From Endomychus coccineus (lineage: Eukaryota; Arthropoda; Insecta; Coleoptera; Endomychidae), in contig OY294068.1 of assembly GCA_958510875.1 (NCBI GenBank), forward strand, positions 192,658,315 through 192,722,314: 64,000 bases of DNA, in the 5' to 3' direction. Positions 33,250 through 44,809 of this stretch are shown one piece after another. The position numbers and the translations under genes are program-made. The first letter of the stretch is position 1, and each line of letters starts with the position of its first letter. Below the pieces are notes generated by a model. That model was not told the origin of the DNA. It searched no databases and saw nothing but the letters and a program-made list of their open reading frames with translations.

Positions 33250-36200
33250 AACAATTGAAGTCATTTCAATTACTTGTTTAACTATTTTCATATATTCACT
33301 GACCAAAAATAACCCCATCATTTTTTATGAATTTTTATGTAATCTCATAAGTACGCTATTTAAATTGTTAATTTATTGTTTATGAACAATGTAAAATTAT
33401 TGCACAACTTTAGACGAGGTAGACTTTATTCCTGATAAAATTCCGAAGAGATTTCGAGACTTGGCCTATTTTTATACCCATTTGACTGCACTACTTCAAC
33501 TTTGTCACGTAAGTGTCTTCCTTGCTTTTTTCAAGTTATTGATTTCATTTGATGTCGGTGAATAATAAAATTGGAAACAGAAAATAGCTCCCTAACTACA
33601 AATAATGTCGTTGTTGACATCAAACACCATTTGGTGAGTATAAAAATCTGTCGAGTATCTTATGATACAAATTTGCCTCATTAATATAATTTGGGCAACT
33701 AGTTATGCTAATGAAGGTAACCTTGTTCATGTTTCCCGAGGCATTTTCTTGATTCCGATCTCATACAGGATACTACGTTTGCTCCGTAAGCAGCATACCA
33801 ATCAAACATTGATGCAAAATTAGCACAACAAGTAACTAACATATTAAATGCCATTTGCGACATTTGGGAGTTCTCTGAGCCGATAGGTTTTAATCTGAAG
33901 TGTGATGAAGTCTTTATGGGGGAGAGAGGTGCAATATTGTACGAAGTTGTCTCTTATATTATATACAGAATAAACATGGTCGTTGAATTGTTTGTCATCC
34001 TCATAACAGAATATATTCAATCAGGCCTAAAGCGTGAACTGTGAAGTACCTACGAGGACCCTTAGAACAGGTCAACCTATCAAATATTTATATAGGTCGA
34101 GAAGTTTTTCGCAGTGTTTCGCAACGAATGAGTTGTGTACATTGTGTGAAACAACTCTCCCACATAAAACGGCTGAATGTGGCCTTCGCAGAATTTTCTT
34201 TCTATACCAACTGCAGTTGCGTATATTATGCATTGAATTATTATCTATAAATTTTCGAATAGTTCACTCAGATAAAGTTTCTCTAGCTTAAATCGATTAA
34301 TAACATCAGAAACTAATAGTTCCAGACCAATTTTCTGCGCTCTCGATTTCATCAGCGCAGAGAGGAGTTTACAATGTTACGGAATGATCATTCTGTCGAG
34401 GATATGAAGAATCCGACTAAAAGAATACTAAAGAGAAACATAATATCTAACGCCCTCTATGAGTAGTTGGATGTTCCACCGCTGTATATTACAAGTATGG
34501 CCGTATGGAATGTGCTGTTGCCGGATTAGTTGTTCTGTGTGCCGGATTGAGATTTGTAATTATTATAAAAACGTCCATAGCATTATTTATTGGTTATATT
34601 AGAAGCGATACTGTTGAAATGTCATTTTCTCTGAAAAATATTCCAGAATTTATGGTAACCTGTGATAAACAATTGAATTATAGAATATTAAAATTTTTAA
34701 ATATAGAAATATTCCATTCCATTGCATCATTTGTTCAGAAAGAGACAACGCCGCGCTCCTTTTAGGAATGGGGACTTGGTTCTGTACTACGCAATTTGAC
34801 AGTTTCCATATTTCTCGTAGCTATTTCGAAGCGGTGTTGCCTTTCAAGAGGTACCAAGTCTCCAATCATAGTTGCAGCGTTGCCAATAAGGAGTAATTAT
34901 GACTCGGCGATAAAGAAGTCCGTTGGTTTTCTTTGTCATACTTCAGGTAATCATTGCGACAAGTCAAATGGAGTTTTATCAATGAGATGTTTCGTCTCCT
35001 TAGGATAATAGGTCTATGAATCACTCCTATAGGAAGTTGTAAAGGATGTATACCTCCGAAGCTAACGAAAAAAGCCTACTCTTTTCAAACAAGGATTTTG
35101 GCAAATCGTTGCAACTACCCCGTAGCCCTGAAACTCCCATTTTGGTGTTCATTTACATGATCAAAAGCAGGACAAACAGGAGAGCTCGACAAATCCAATG
35201 TTGCATCTGTTAAAGGGAATTATCATTTTTGATTGATATGATTCGCAATATATGTATGTTAGTCTAATTTTGTCAAGTTGTCAAAAATATATTGAAAAGC
35301 GATTATCTTGAATCTGTTTCCATATAATACAGTACTAAAATAGAACTATTAGATTGTTTAATATTCATCGTGATACGATTCTTGTTGATTTACATTAACA
35401 GCATCTAATTCAGTGAACATTCTTCTAGAGTTTCCCTACTTGATAGAAATTTATGAACCGGTTTTATTGCGAGTTGATTTATTTGTTTATTTGCAAAAGC
35501 AAGTGAAATTCAGTCAAAGGAACTGAATTCTAAGACAAAATGTGAATAATTAAAATATATGATAATGTGGTATACTTGTCTGATTTTGTGAACCATAGTA
35601 GAGACTTCGTAAACTTGCCGAAAGATCTTGAAAGTTTGTAGGAATATTTACATTTACTCATCGTATTTCACAGTTTTCTGAAACTTAGTCTCTTTGTGTT
35701 TATCGTCTTATAACCTTACATTGCAACCTCGACTAAGCGCTCCGGTGATATATATGAGCTACATCTTGCAAGCCAAGCAATGTGTTTTATATACTATTAC
35801 AAACTTTTGTAACGTACTTCGTTCATTACATTGTTTTCCAACAAGTTTAGTTGAAGGAAAATTTCAAAAAAACTGGTTTTATTATTTCATTAGTTAGGAG
35901 TGTGTCTCTATCCAAGCCCAAGTCATTAGAAGTAGGATTATGATTGAGTGTATCAAAAATATACGTTGATAAATATTTAATTTTCAGTCCATTTAATAGG
36001 AAAGGGATTTTCAAATATTACATTTCTTAGAAAGATAACGGGCGAATGCTGGATTGTAGGTCTCACAGATATGCGACAGCAGGGAGTATCTTCACAACAC
36101 TCAATAAATACATTTTTATAGAATATTTTAAGAACAGAGAAACTAATCGTTTCAGATAATAAGTTATAATGTTGAATATCGATCTGGTATTTTTCAATAT

Positions 36201-36300
36201 ACGAAAGATAAACAGTAGGCGGGGATTTTGTGGTTCAGGTTGATATGAAATTATAGGCGAAGTGTATTCCTTTCTGACTTTTTGATGTTATATTGGCAGA
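33250..36300. other. No gene seen
   Basis: Several open frames of 60-86 codons occur (34034-34291, 34505-34765, 34796-35008 and 35694-35897 plus) without recognisable motifs. The piece around 34785-35000 (FDSFHISRSYFEAVLPF) vaguely recalls a transposase, but not enough to assign. Confidence 0.4.
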
Positions 36301-36307
36301 AATTATT

Positions 36308-36565
36308 CTATAATAAGACAGATGAAAGATGTTTTAATTCTGATTCAAAGGAATGCGGTTGGGCTAAGTTTTCAGTTCTATGGACCAAAAAGGTTTTGAC
36401 AGATTTCTTTAGGGCAAGGAGGTCATGGGATAGGCCATTGAGGTATCTATCAGTGTGAGTGGGTTTTCGATACACAGAATGTCGTGAAGTACCGTCAGTC
36501 TGTAGACTAACTGATGAATCTAGGAACGAGAGCAAACCTCTCGATTCGATTTCTAGGGTGAAAAG
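36308..36565 (-). pseudogene. Penelope family B RT C-terminal fragment
   Basis: The minus frame reads EIESRGLLSFLDSSVS, GTSRHSVYRKPTHTDRYL, NGLSHDLLALKKSVKTF, LVHRTENLAQ and SFESELKHLSSVLL. It matches the segment after the RT catalytic core of Penelope elements and the plus-strand sequence at 52862-53000 in this window. It stops abruptly at about 36565, where the plus strand starts coding for the endonuclease end of the same family: a head-to-head junction. Confidence 0.75.
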
Positions 36566-36569
36566 TATA

Positions 36570-36870
36570 TTGGATAACGTCTATATCAGTGAAACAGGTT
36601 GTGAATAAGCTACTCGTGTGAAAGAACATGGGCTCTGTACAAGGCTATACTAAATAATAACAATACTGAAATCCCAGCCCGAGCCCCAAACTTCTATCAG
36701 CGAAAATTTCTTGAAGCGATAGAAATCCTAAAACATCAGGCTATACTGAATAATAATAATACTAACATCTCAGCCCGAGCCCCAAACTTCTATTAGCGAA
36801 AATTTCTTGAGGCTATAGAAATCCTAAAACATCCAAATAATCTAAACGGTGACTCAGGATATTCAAGCTT
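36570..36870 (+). pseudogene. Penelope family B GIY-YIG C-terminal fragment with internal duplication
   Basis: The plus strand reads VYISETGCE, ATRVKEHGLCTRL, then ARAPNFYQRKFLEAIEILKH. The YIGETGRTVATRVKEH box is decayed. A ~98-bp segment is tandemly duplicated (36640-36736 and 36738-36833), so the APNFYQRKFLEAIEILKH segment appears twice, the second time with a stop. It is followed by terminal repeat and ribozyme motif B3. Confidence 0.75.
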
Positions 36871-36876
36871 CAAGCC

Positions 36877-36919
36877 TGCCCTGAAGATGACATCTGTGAT
36901 AGTTGGCGAAACGTCAGTA
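36877..36919 (+). ncRNA. Penelope family B hammerhead-type motif, copy B3
   Basis: TGCC-CTGAAGA-T-GACATCTGTGATAGTTGGC-GAAA-CGTC-AGTA. The catalytic boxes (CTGANGA class and GAAA) and the ACGT-type minimal stem III are intact. Outer stem I is broken (TGCC with AGTA) and stem II is weakened. It is placed right after the endonuclease fragment, as expected for a 3' terminal repeat. Confidence 0.55.
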
Positions 36920-36999
36920 TCAAGTCCTGCTTTTGTGACGCGGAATCCATGCGAAAGCCAATAATTTTCAAGATCAGCCATCCGCGCAAGTCAATAAAT

Positions 37000-38318
37000 A
37001 TTCACATGATACTCGAAACTAGCATAATTTCTTAAATAGATCAACTACAGTGGAGATGCTATTATCATGATGTACGCCTCTTGAACAGAGTGTCAGATAA
37101 TATACACAATCTAAAAGCGAATCGAATCCAGTCTGTTATAAAGACCATTCTTATGAAGGGAGTATATTATCATATTGATGACTTTCTAGATAAAGCTAAA
37201 TCGTCTTTATATGAGCTCCCTTATAACAGTTTTTCAATTTAATTTGAGTATTTTGGAACATTTCTATTTTTATCATAAGCTGTTATGTTATTAAGTGTTT
37301 CGATGTAATTTAGAAAGAAAATACGTCTATGATTGATGAAAAGCGTCTGCAGCCGAGTTCTGTATTGAAATCCAATTGAAACTACAGAAAACATTGAATC
37401 AGTAGTGTTTGAAGGGATACGTACCTATCAGGAAAAAATGTTAATGAACCGTAAGGTCAATTATCAAATTGATATGCATGAAATAGATTGAAATTCGCTA
37501 ATCAATTACCTAAAATGTTATTCTATTATTTTCACATTTCCAATTATCAACGATAAGTCTAAGGAATTAGCTATTTTATGTTTTCCAAGAAATACGTACC
37601 ATTCTATTACTTTCACATGTATAATTCTCTAGTTAAGATAATTTTATGAAATTTACTTAAAAAGTTCTATCAGAAATGTCACAATAATACATATCTTTCA
37701 AGGTTCGATATGAATAGACAAATCTGAATAAAGTTATGGCTGAACCAAATTATTATAAACTTTTGGAATATCGGAATCCATTTTATCATTAACACAATTG
37801 TTTTTCCTAATTTGGATACTTTCTAATATCAAACGTTTATTATAATTCTTTCTCAATATTCAAAGTGTTCGTATCGTCTTGGTCACTTTTTCCGTTTGCA
37901 TTAATGTTATAATCGATCTTAATATTATAATTATCCAATATTGTACTAACTTCCGGGGAAAAAATTCAGGAGAAAGCTCATACCACTATGAAATATGATA
38001 TTGAAGTCCATATGAGCCACTGAATTTCAACCTTAAGGTAGTATTTTATGAAGGCAATAACGCTTAACAAACCATTGTAGGCAAATTAAATTTTTATGAG
38101 GTGCAATAAATTACATAGCGCGTCCTGGATGTTGGAACAGTGAAGATAATTTGTAATATTAATAACTGTTTGTGTTGCATTTGATACCTTTCATTTAACA
38201 AATATGAATATAAGGTATTCATAGCCAATACATTTGTTCATATCAACATCACATTCATAGTTATGAATCAAATCTTGATATTCCGTAGCTTAATCGACAT
38301 ATGAAATACTCATTGAGA
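37000..38318. other. No gene seen
   Basis: AT-rich, without open frames over 60 codons or recognised repeats. Confidence 0.5.
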
Positions 38319-38321
38319 TTC

Positions 38322-38374
38322 AGAGAGAGAATGAGAGAGACAGAGAGGGAGAGAGAGAGAGATAGAGAGAGGGA

Positions 38375-38422
<48 letters not shown>

Positions 38423-38430
38423 CAGAGATA
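38322..38430. repeat. (GA)n microsatellite
   Basis: A GA-rich tract with interruptions (GGGA, GATA, GACA). It causes a leucine/serine-rich artefactual frame on the minus strand. Confidence 0.95.
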
Positions 38431-38860
38431 GAATAAAAAAATAAATAAAACTTCCTCTTTAATCACCTGAACTTTTTCAAGAGACGTTTCACTCTCGGAA
38501 AACAACCATGGTAAATGAAATGTCACAGACAAACTTATATTAAGCGATATGCTCTCAAGGTATGCCTCTACAATTAAAAGGTAAATCGATGTACGTGTAT
38601 CGTACTTGAACATTTTGTAGTGGCGAACATCACACAAGATAGGACTGGAGTTGATATTGCATCAAATTTGAGAGTTCTGTAACAACCTCGCAGCAATCTT
38701 GGTATATAGTTTTACGGGTGACTTAGCGTATCATACGCTTGAACTTATCGCTTAAAATTAATAATATTTGACATATTCAAGGTGATCAACATTTCTAAAT
38801 ATGCAGAAAAAGATATGCCATCTAACGTAGCTATATAATAATCATATACCGACCTTCAAC

Positions 38861-39440
38861 CGAAGCTGTGTCGAGCACTGACATAAAGTGCTAGCGAGCA
38901 CTAAGCATTATCCTCTCAAAAAAAGTGTAACCGTCAAGTGATATTTGATACATATATGAAGACATCTTCATCGAAATTACAGGTAAATGATACATCATGC
39001 TCTTCGTCTACCAATTTATCAAAGCTAGAGCCAATACATATCAAGAGTCATGATATTGATATTATAATATTCCGAAAAATTCTTTTCTTTTAAAAATTAT
39101 TTCTGGGTGTGACCTAGCTAGATCTTTGATGCTAAATAATAATGATTTTCAATATCCAATTCAGAATATCAGTATTCGATAATAGCAATATAGCCTAACG
39201 CACAAGCTTAATGTTAATGTTATAAATGCTTCATAATCGATAAAAAAAAATATTTCATCAGTGAATAAGAAAGTGCTCGCTAGTCCTTCAGAGTGCTCGC
39301 GAGAAATTTTTCGAATACTAAGCACTAAGCCCTTTCATAAAGTGCTTAAAGCACTAAGCCCCAAGCACAGATTTGAAGAAGTGCTCGTGAGCTCTACGCT
39401 CACGAGCATTAAACTGTTTAGAGTGCTCGGTATAGCTCTG
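38861..39440. mobile_element. Small hAT-like non-autonomous element with GTGCTCG motifs
   Basis: The left end CGAAGCTGTGTCGAGCAC matches the right end in reverse complement, CAGAGCTATACCGAGCAC. The flanking octamers CCTTCAAC (38853-38860) and ACTTCAAT (39441-39448) agree in 6 of 8 positions, fitting a decayed 8-bp target duplication. The subterminal regions hold many GTGCTCG/CGAGCAC copies, denser on the right (39270-39430). They include a hairpin GCTCGTGAG-CTCTACG-CTCACGAGC near 39382-39406. Such repeated subterminal motifs are typical binding sites of hAT transposases. No coding capacity. Confidence 0.5.
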
Positions 39441-39449
39441 ACTTCAATA

Positions 39450-40060
39450 TTATAATGCAACATGGACGCACTTATTTTCGCCCAGCGCATCCACCATAAT
39501 TTAAGTTACTCCGAAGTTAACAGCCTTTGAAGTGTAAACATTTGGTCTTAAGAGTATTAAAATATATTTATAAGATAATATACTCGGGAGATCCTAAGGC
39601 AGATGACGATAAGATGTCGTAACCATATCATGCGCTAATCTTATTCCTACAGAGATGTTTCTGCAAAGACTGTGACAACGATTAATTACCATATTCCAAC
39701 TGACACAACTTATCAGAGTATTCATGGGCCCATCCAGACGGAGCTCTATTATTCTGTTCCATTATGCGAATTTCAGATGAACTTGTGGAATCCAATTCGG
39801 ATATCATTGTCTCTGGAGTGTATCGTTGAATTGCATTCGATAAAGTGGAATGTGATTGACCTCTCATAAATATATGCAATGATCCTTGCTTCTTCACTAT
39901 ATTTGGGACAACCTACCAAAAACAGTATGGATTGTTCGTGATATGGAGATATATATGGGTTGTTTCAGTTTTTTCAGTAAACGATAGAACTTCTAAAAAT
40001 AATAGTAATCAAGGTTGTCCAATGACTACTCCCTTCATTTAATAACGAAGATAAGTGTCA
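39450..40060. other. No gene seen
   Basis: Overlapping short frames on both strands (39672-39869 plus, 39682-39897 minus) carry no known motif. Confidence 0.4.
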
Positions 40061-40066
40061 ATTGTA

Positions 40067-40168
40067 TTTTTAAGCTATTGCATATAGCTTTTATCGCGGG
40101 CTTTGAGCGCGGCGACCGAATCAAGAAAAAAAAACATAAGATTTAGATTTCCGTAACGGAAATCTAAA
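40067..40168 (+). repeat. Shared repeat GCTTTGAGCGCGGCGACCG and 27-bp palindrome
   Basis: AAGCTATTGCATATAGCTTT and TTTGAGCGCGGCGACCGAAT occur here and, uninterrupted, at 44755-44799 on the minus strand next to the Helentron relic; a diverged piece lies at 43741-43765. Directly after it, 40142-40168 is a perfect 13+13-bp palindrome around ATTTCCGTAACGGAAAT. Part of the same string (ATTCCGTAACG) follows the repeat at 44.75 kb too. Confidence 0.55.
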
Positions 40169-40239
40169 AAAACAAACACCAAATACTGTAATGAAATATC
40201 CTGACACCCACCATTTCGCCTACCATGTAGCTCGGCCGA

Positions 40240-40850
40240 GCTTAAAATTGTCGAAATGTTTCGAAATGTTAACTTTGAACCTTTTAAAAGGTCGTGATAG
40301 CCCCAAACTGGGTCGAAAACTGTTTTGAATTGGTTAATTTTCGATAAATCGAATGACGTTCACGTGAGGAGCGCGTAGCTCGCGAGTTAGAAAAAGTGCA
40401 AATTTACGGTACGTAGAACGTCTTAACAAAGACATTCAGATCCATGTCGTTAGTTCATGAACGGGGCCAACTAAATAGCATAGTCTCGGGCCCCAAAATG
40501 TCGATTAAATAGGAAAATTTAATTAAAACAGTTTTGAGCTGTCACCTACTAGCAACTGACGTGCCACGTACGAAAGGGAATTTTCTAGCTATTTAAATAT
40601 ACCGAAAGCGGGTAAAAGCTAGCGGCCCATAGCCCAAAATACTTTATTACAACTGGCGCCGGCCGCACGGGGTTCGAAACGGCCCCAAATTAACAAAATA
40701 GAGGTAAAATGTATAAACTCTAACTTACGCGCAGGGAGCTCCTGGAGGCATATGTCAAAATGTTTGCGTTCGTAGCTAATTACATAAAACGTCTGGCGTT
40801 CATGCAATTGTGTTTTTATACAATTCGAATCTTCTAATTTCGATAGGCCA
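40240..40850 (-). repeat. Inverted relative of the hAT element interior
   Basis: The minus strand matches 11900-12480: both carry AATTGCATGAACGCCAGACG, GTTTATACATTTTACCTC, CTTTATTACAACTGG (complement) and GTCATTCGATTTA.CGAAAATTAAC...CAAAACAGTTTT.GA. Identity is patchy but collinear over about 600 bp. The hAT termini are not found here, so this is a truncated or older copy. This copy is more G+C-rich in places (GGCGCCGGCCGCACGG). Confidence 0.65.
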
Positions 40851-41367
40851 CGTGAAAATCCCGGAGCCGGAAGCGTTATCGAGATCTGAACGTTAAAACA
40901 TTCGTATAAAATTGTGTTTGCAAGTCAACTGTCACCATAGATAACTCTACTACCGGTATTAGAATTATCTGTGCTTGTCACAGAATACTCTTCATAGAGA
41001 TCAAGATGATACTCTTACGTGACGCCTTTTATGTTTCCCCTACGTGGCGTCTTTTGGTACTACACTATATGTTCAACAGTCGATAGAAAATTTGATTTTG
41101 AGGAAAAAAGTTCCTATTAACATATATCCAGACGCTTAGTTTTTGAGATACAGGATGTTGAAATTGGAACAAAAATTTCGTTTTTTGCAAATATCTCCGG
41201 AACTGTTTATCATTCTTTTGCGAACATTTTCTACTCATAGCAAGCTATGTTCTATGCGTTCTAAAAATATTTTTACTCATAATCCGTGAAGATTTTGAAG
41301 GGGTAGTGGATGTTTTTCTGCCCAACTTTTTCTAGTGGCGTAGTGCTTTGCAATAGCTTTACCGCAG

Positions 41368-41390
41368 CAGTCCCCGAGTGCCACACGTTT
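41368..41390 (-). repeat. 23-bp perfect inverted partner of 43624-43646
   Basis: The complement contains GTGTGGCACTCGGGGACT, identical to the string at 43626-43643. The two enclose 2.2 kb of very AT-rich DNA. Because the right copy lies just downstream of the Helentron relic, both may be Helentron end segments in opposite orientation. Confidence 0.6.
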
Positions 41391-41639
41391 CATTTTTTGT
41401 GCTTTTGTTTTGGCTAGATAATAAATTATTGAGTCGATTCATTCCCAAGTAAACATAGGTTCTTTCTTCTTCCTGGCCACGAACTTCATATTGGAATTAG
41501 TAGGCACAGTGTTAGCATGAATTCCTAGGATAGAAGGAGAGTAAAAGAGAGAAGTAACGAAGACCATTTGTTATAATTGGATGATACAGGGCCTCTAGAT
41601 CAGAAAGCGGTATGAGCTGAATCATATCTGGGAAGCTGT

Positions 41640-42600
41640 GAAGTAGTAAATACAGTTTTATTTAAGTGAACATTTATCTTTATCGTTTTTTAGATGAAAT
41701 TTTGAAAGAATATTTTTGTAACTTTTTTTAAATCGTAATCTCAATAATGAATTTACAAAATGTTTATTATTTTTGAATATAACAAATTTATTCATATTTA
41801 TAATTAGTAATTGAATTTTAAAATAATTTGCATGGAATTATTAATAATTTTCATTTTACTAACTAAATAAAAAAGTGAAAAAAAATAATTTTCACTTACA
41901 AAAACATGAAAAATTATTTAAAAAATTTCTTTTTTATTTTTATTATTTATAAGATTCAATTTAATATTTCTCAACAGTATTGGAAAACAATTGTGAAAAA
42001 TAAATATTAAAAACTTTGGTACCTAATGAAAGAAATTGTTTTTTCCAAAAAAATTTTATAAAATTTTAAAAGTGCTTTTTTTGTAATAAATTTTAGTTTC
42101 AAAATTTCGTTTATAAATAATTCTATTGGAGATTCATCCGAAATTATGATTCTTCACTCTTGTATTAACTAGTATAATTCCAATTGAAAATACAAATATG
42201 TTTATTCATTTGTTATTAGTGAATAAAGTTTTATATAAGTAAAAATGTTTCATCGTTTTTCAGATGAAATTTGGAAGGCAAATTTTTATATTTTTCATGA
42301 GTAATTCTATCAATAAATTCATTAGCTTTCATGGGGTTTGAATTTGTTTTTCTCAGCATTTTTTTGGTGAAATTTTAAAAGGGTTTTTTTGTGAAAATTT
42401 GTTTATTTCGAAATCCTATTTATAAATAAATATATAAAAAATTTTATTTAAATTTAATAAGTTTTTCTATTTACAATTATAATTTAAATTTTGAAATAAA
42501 TGTATATTCATACATATATATTAGTAAATGATGTTTTCTTCAAGGGAGAATATTTTATCTTCATCGTTTTTAGATGAAACTTTCAAGGTGCCAGGGCAGA
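41640..42600 (+). repeat. Three diverged AT-rich repeat units
   Basis: TCGTTTTT.AGATGAAA occurs at about 41684, 42256 and 42565. Each is preceded by AAG.GAA.AT.TT and followed by TTT.AA, with weak similarity spreading about 100 bp around. Unit spacings are roughly 570 and 310 bp. After the third unit the sequence leaves the AT-rich tract. Confidence 0.4.
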
Positions 42601-43623
42601 CTCATGTGGAACACCTTGATAGGTGTATCCAAGAAGACTTTGGTCTTAGACTCAGTCAAACACTTTGGAGATTTCTGATGCTAACTCTAAAGACTCCTGA
42701 TATTTTCAATGATCTACAATCGATTATTCTTACCTGAGTCGATTAGTTTCTCAATAACTCACATTCCAGCATTTCAATTAATCCGAGAGAAGCATTTGTT
42801 ATTGATGTGTTCACCAACTACCCAATATCAGTGTCATAACAAACTTCAACAATCAAATCGTTGCTTCAAAGCATTAGAGAATCGAAGCAACTACCTTCAA
42901 CTTGCCATCAATTCCGTGCCAGTTGATCAGACGCGATGATCAACGAGATAATTGTTAATTAACATGATAATAACAAGGTTTACTTCATGCACTATCGGAA
43001 ACCTTCCGATACGAAACTTTATACGTCTCCCTCTCGGCGTGTTTCATATTTCAAGATATTGCGGTTGTTGGAAAGCGCGTCTAGTTCGAGAACAAATAGA
43101 AAAGCTGACGCTAGATTTTCCAGAGTCACTATAATTATACGTAATATATTGTGCTTCTAATCATAACATCGAAAACATAACATAATAAATCAATGTATAA
43201 TTAAACACAGCAGCCTGGGGAATCGAATAATTCATCATAATACAATGCATCAAATGGGCTGGAGCATTTAATTAAATATACGAAATCTGCGATCAGTTTA
43301 TAAATAGAAGTTCTGCGACGAAGACAACGTTGAGATAACAATCTCTTCGTCATGATGACATTTCAGAGTCTGCACTTTCTCACATCCTCTCCACAAGGAA
43401 TTAAGATAGTCCTGTACGATATACAGTGAACATATGACAAAATCTATAATTATTATTTCTTCGGGATGTTGTTATTTTCCCCTATAACTGATATTGACAT
43501 AACTATTGTGAAAATTAAGGAACACGTTGAATCAGATATAACCTACTAATTCGGATAAATAATTAGTGGCTCATCCGAGTAGTCAAGAGAGATACATATA
43601 TCCGCGAAAATAACGAAATAAAA

Positions 43624-43646
43624 AAACGTGTGGCACTCGGGGACTG
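43624..43646 (+). repeat. 23-bp perfect inverted partner of 41368-41390
   Basis: Contains GTGTGGCACTCGGGGACT. It lies about 240 bp beyond the C-terminal end of the minus-strand Helentron relic, that is, on its 3' side, where an element terminus would be expected. Confidence 0.6.
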
Positions 43647-43884
43647 CAATTATAATTATTTATTTATTTTTAATTTATGCAGTATTTTTTTTTCTTTGAT
43701 ATTAATTCAAGTTTTTCCTTTGATATTAATTCAAGTTACACTTTTTGAGCGTGGTGACCGATAAGAAAACAAATTTTTTTCTTTTATTGAATAAATGAGA
43801 AGTTACTATCGTTTAAAATATTTTAATTATCTTACAATACATGTAGGTTATTCAGGAATTTGTTATCATTGAAACTATAGGTTT

Positions 43885-44722
43885 ATGGTAACTGAATAAC
43901 TGAAATAAGAGACATAAGTTTGAGACTTGATATCCTCTAAATATCTGGAAAATACCGAGTCAATGGTGGTCCCATATTTTGTTGTGGATTCTTGTGGATC
44001 ATTATTCATTTTCAAATTCAATTTTTCCGAAAGAAAAGTTGTGAACCGCTCTGATTTTTTTGTCAGCAAAGTTGATGTTGAAATCGCCAGCCAAGATAAG
44101 TGGAAATTTATTACCATTTGTACCAAGTATTTTCGACCCTTCTTCAGTGTACTCCAGTGAAGTGCGATGAATAAAATGCTCTACCTCGTCCAATTTTGGA
44201 TTAGGAGAAATGTAAATTGCTACCATGACTATGTGTAGGCCATTTCTAAGTTTGCATAAGCACGCACAAATATCTCCAAAAAATGAGCGCCTAACATTAA
44301 CATCGCTAACATGTGCAATATTTATTTCAATATTCGGAGTCTCTTGGAACAGTATCTCGTTTGAATTGAACAATACAATTGAAATTAGGTATTTCAATCG
44401 GATTATCATGCGCCATGCAAGATTCGGTAAGAAGTAACACATTTGTTTGTCTCGTAACTGAATCTTCTAAATCGTATTTGTGACTATTTAAACTTTGGCA
44501 ATTGAAAGTCATTATTGAAATGCCATTTCTATTACTAAGGAAATCTAAGACACTTTGAGCTGTCGTCTGAGCACTATTTGAAGGCAGTCTTTTGAATTCT
44601 TGCAACAAAGATGCAGTCGATGCAGCTTGCCTTCGATTATTATAAAACTTGAATGTAGAATTATCATTTTTTGTCGTGATATACAATTTTTCAATATTAG
44701 TCACCCGAGAGAGCGCAACATA
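43885..44722 (-). pseudogene. Helentron Rep-helicase end fused to AP-type endonuclease
   Basis: The minus strand begins with YVALSRVTNIEKLYI (44721-44677), the last motif of Pif1-type helicases of Helitrons. In the same chain an EEP-fold endonuclease follows: NGISIMTFNCQSLNSHKYD, TNVLLLTESCM, then after a frame change DVNVRRSFFGDICACLCKL and VAIYISPNPKLDEVEHFI. The catalytic LILAGDFNINF lies near 44070-44100. After another shift come KSERFTTFLSEK and TIDSVFSRYLEDI. A helicase joined to an endonuclease defines the Helentron type. Two or more frameshifts make it dead. Helicase motifs upstream of the last are missing: sequence beyond 44722 switches to a repeat also seen at 40.1 kb. Confidence 0.85.
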
Positions 44723-44754
44723 AAGGAGTTCCTGTTATTTTTCGTTACGGAATT

Positions 44755-44799
44755 TCTTGATTCGGTCGCCGCGCTCAAAGCTATATGCAATAGCTTAAA
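44755..44799 (-). repeat. Second copy of the GAGCGCGGCGACCG repeat
   Basis: The reverse complement matches 40067-40126 except for an insertion there of about 14 bp. It truncates the Helentron helicase on its 5' side. Confidence 0.6.
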
Positions 44800-44809
44800 A
44801 ATTCGAACC

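Noticed and set aside
34785..35000. Possible piggyBac-type transposase piece (FDSFHISRSYFEAVLPF)
   Set aside because: Only a vague likeness in one short stretch, with no catalytic motif or supporting neighbours.
38320..38637. Open frame rich in Leu and Ser on the minus strand
   Set aside because: It is a translation of the GA microsatellite.
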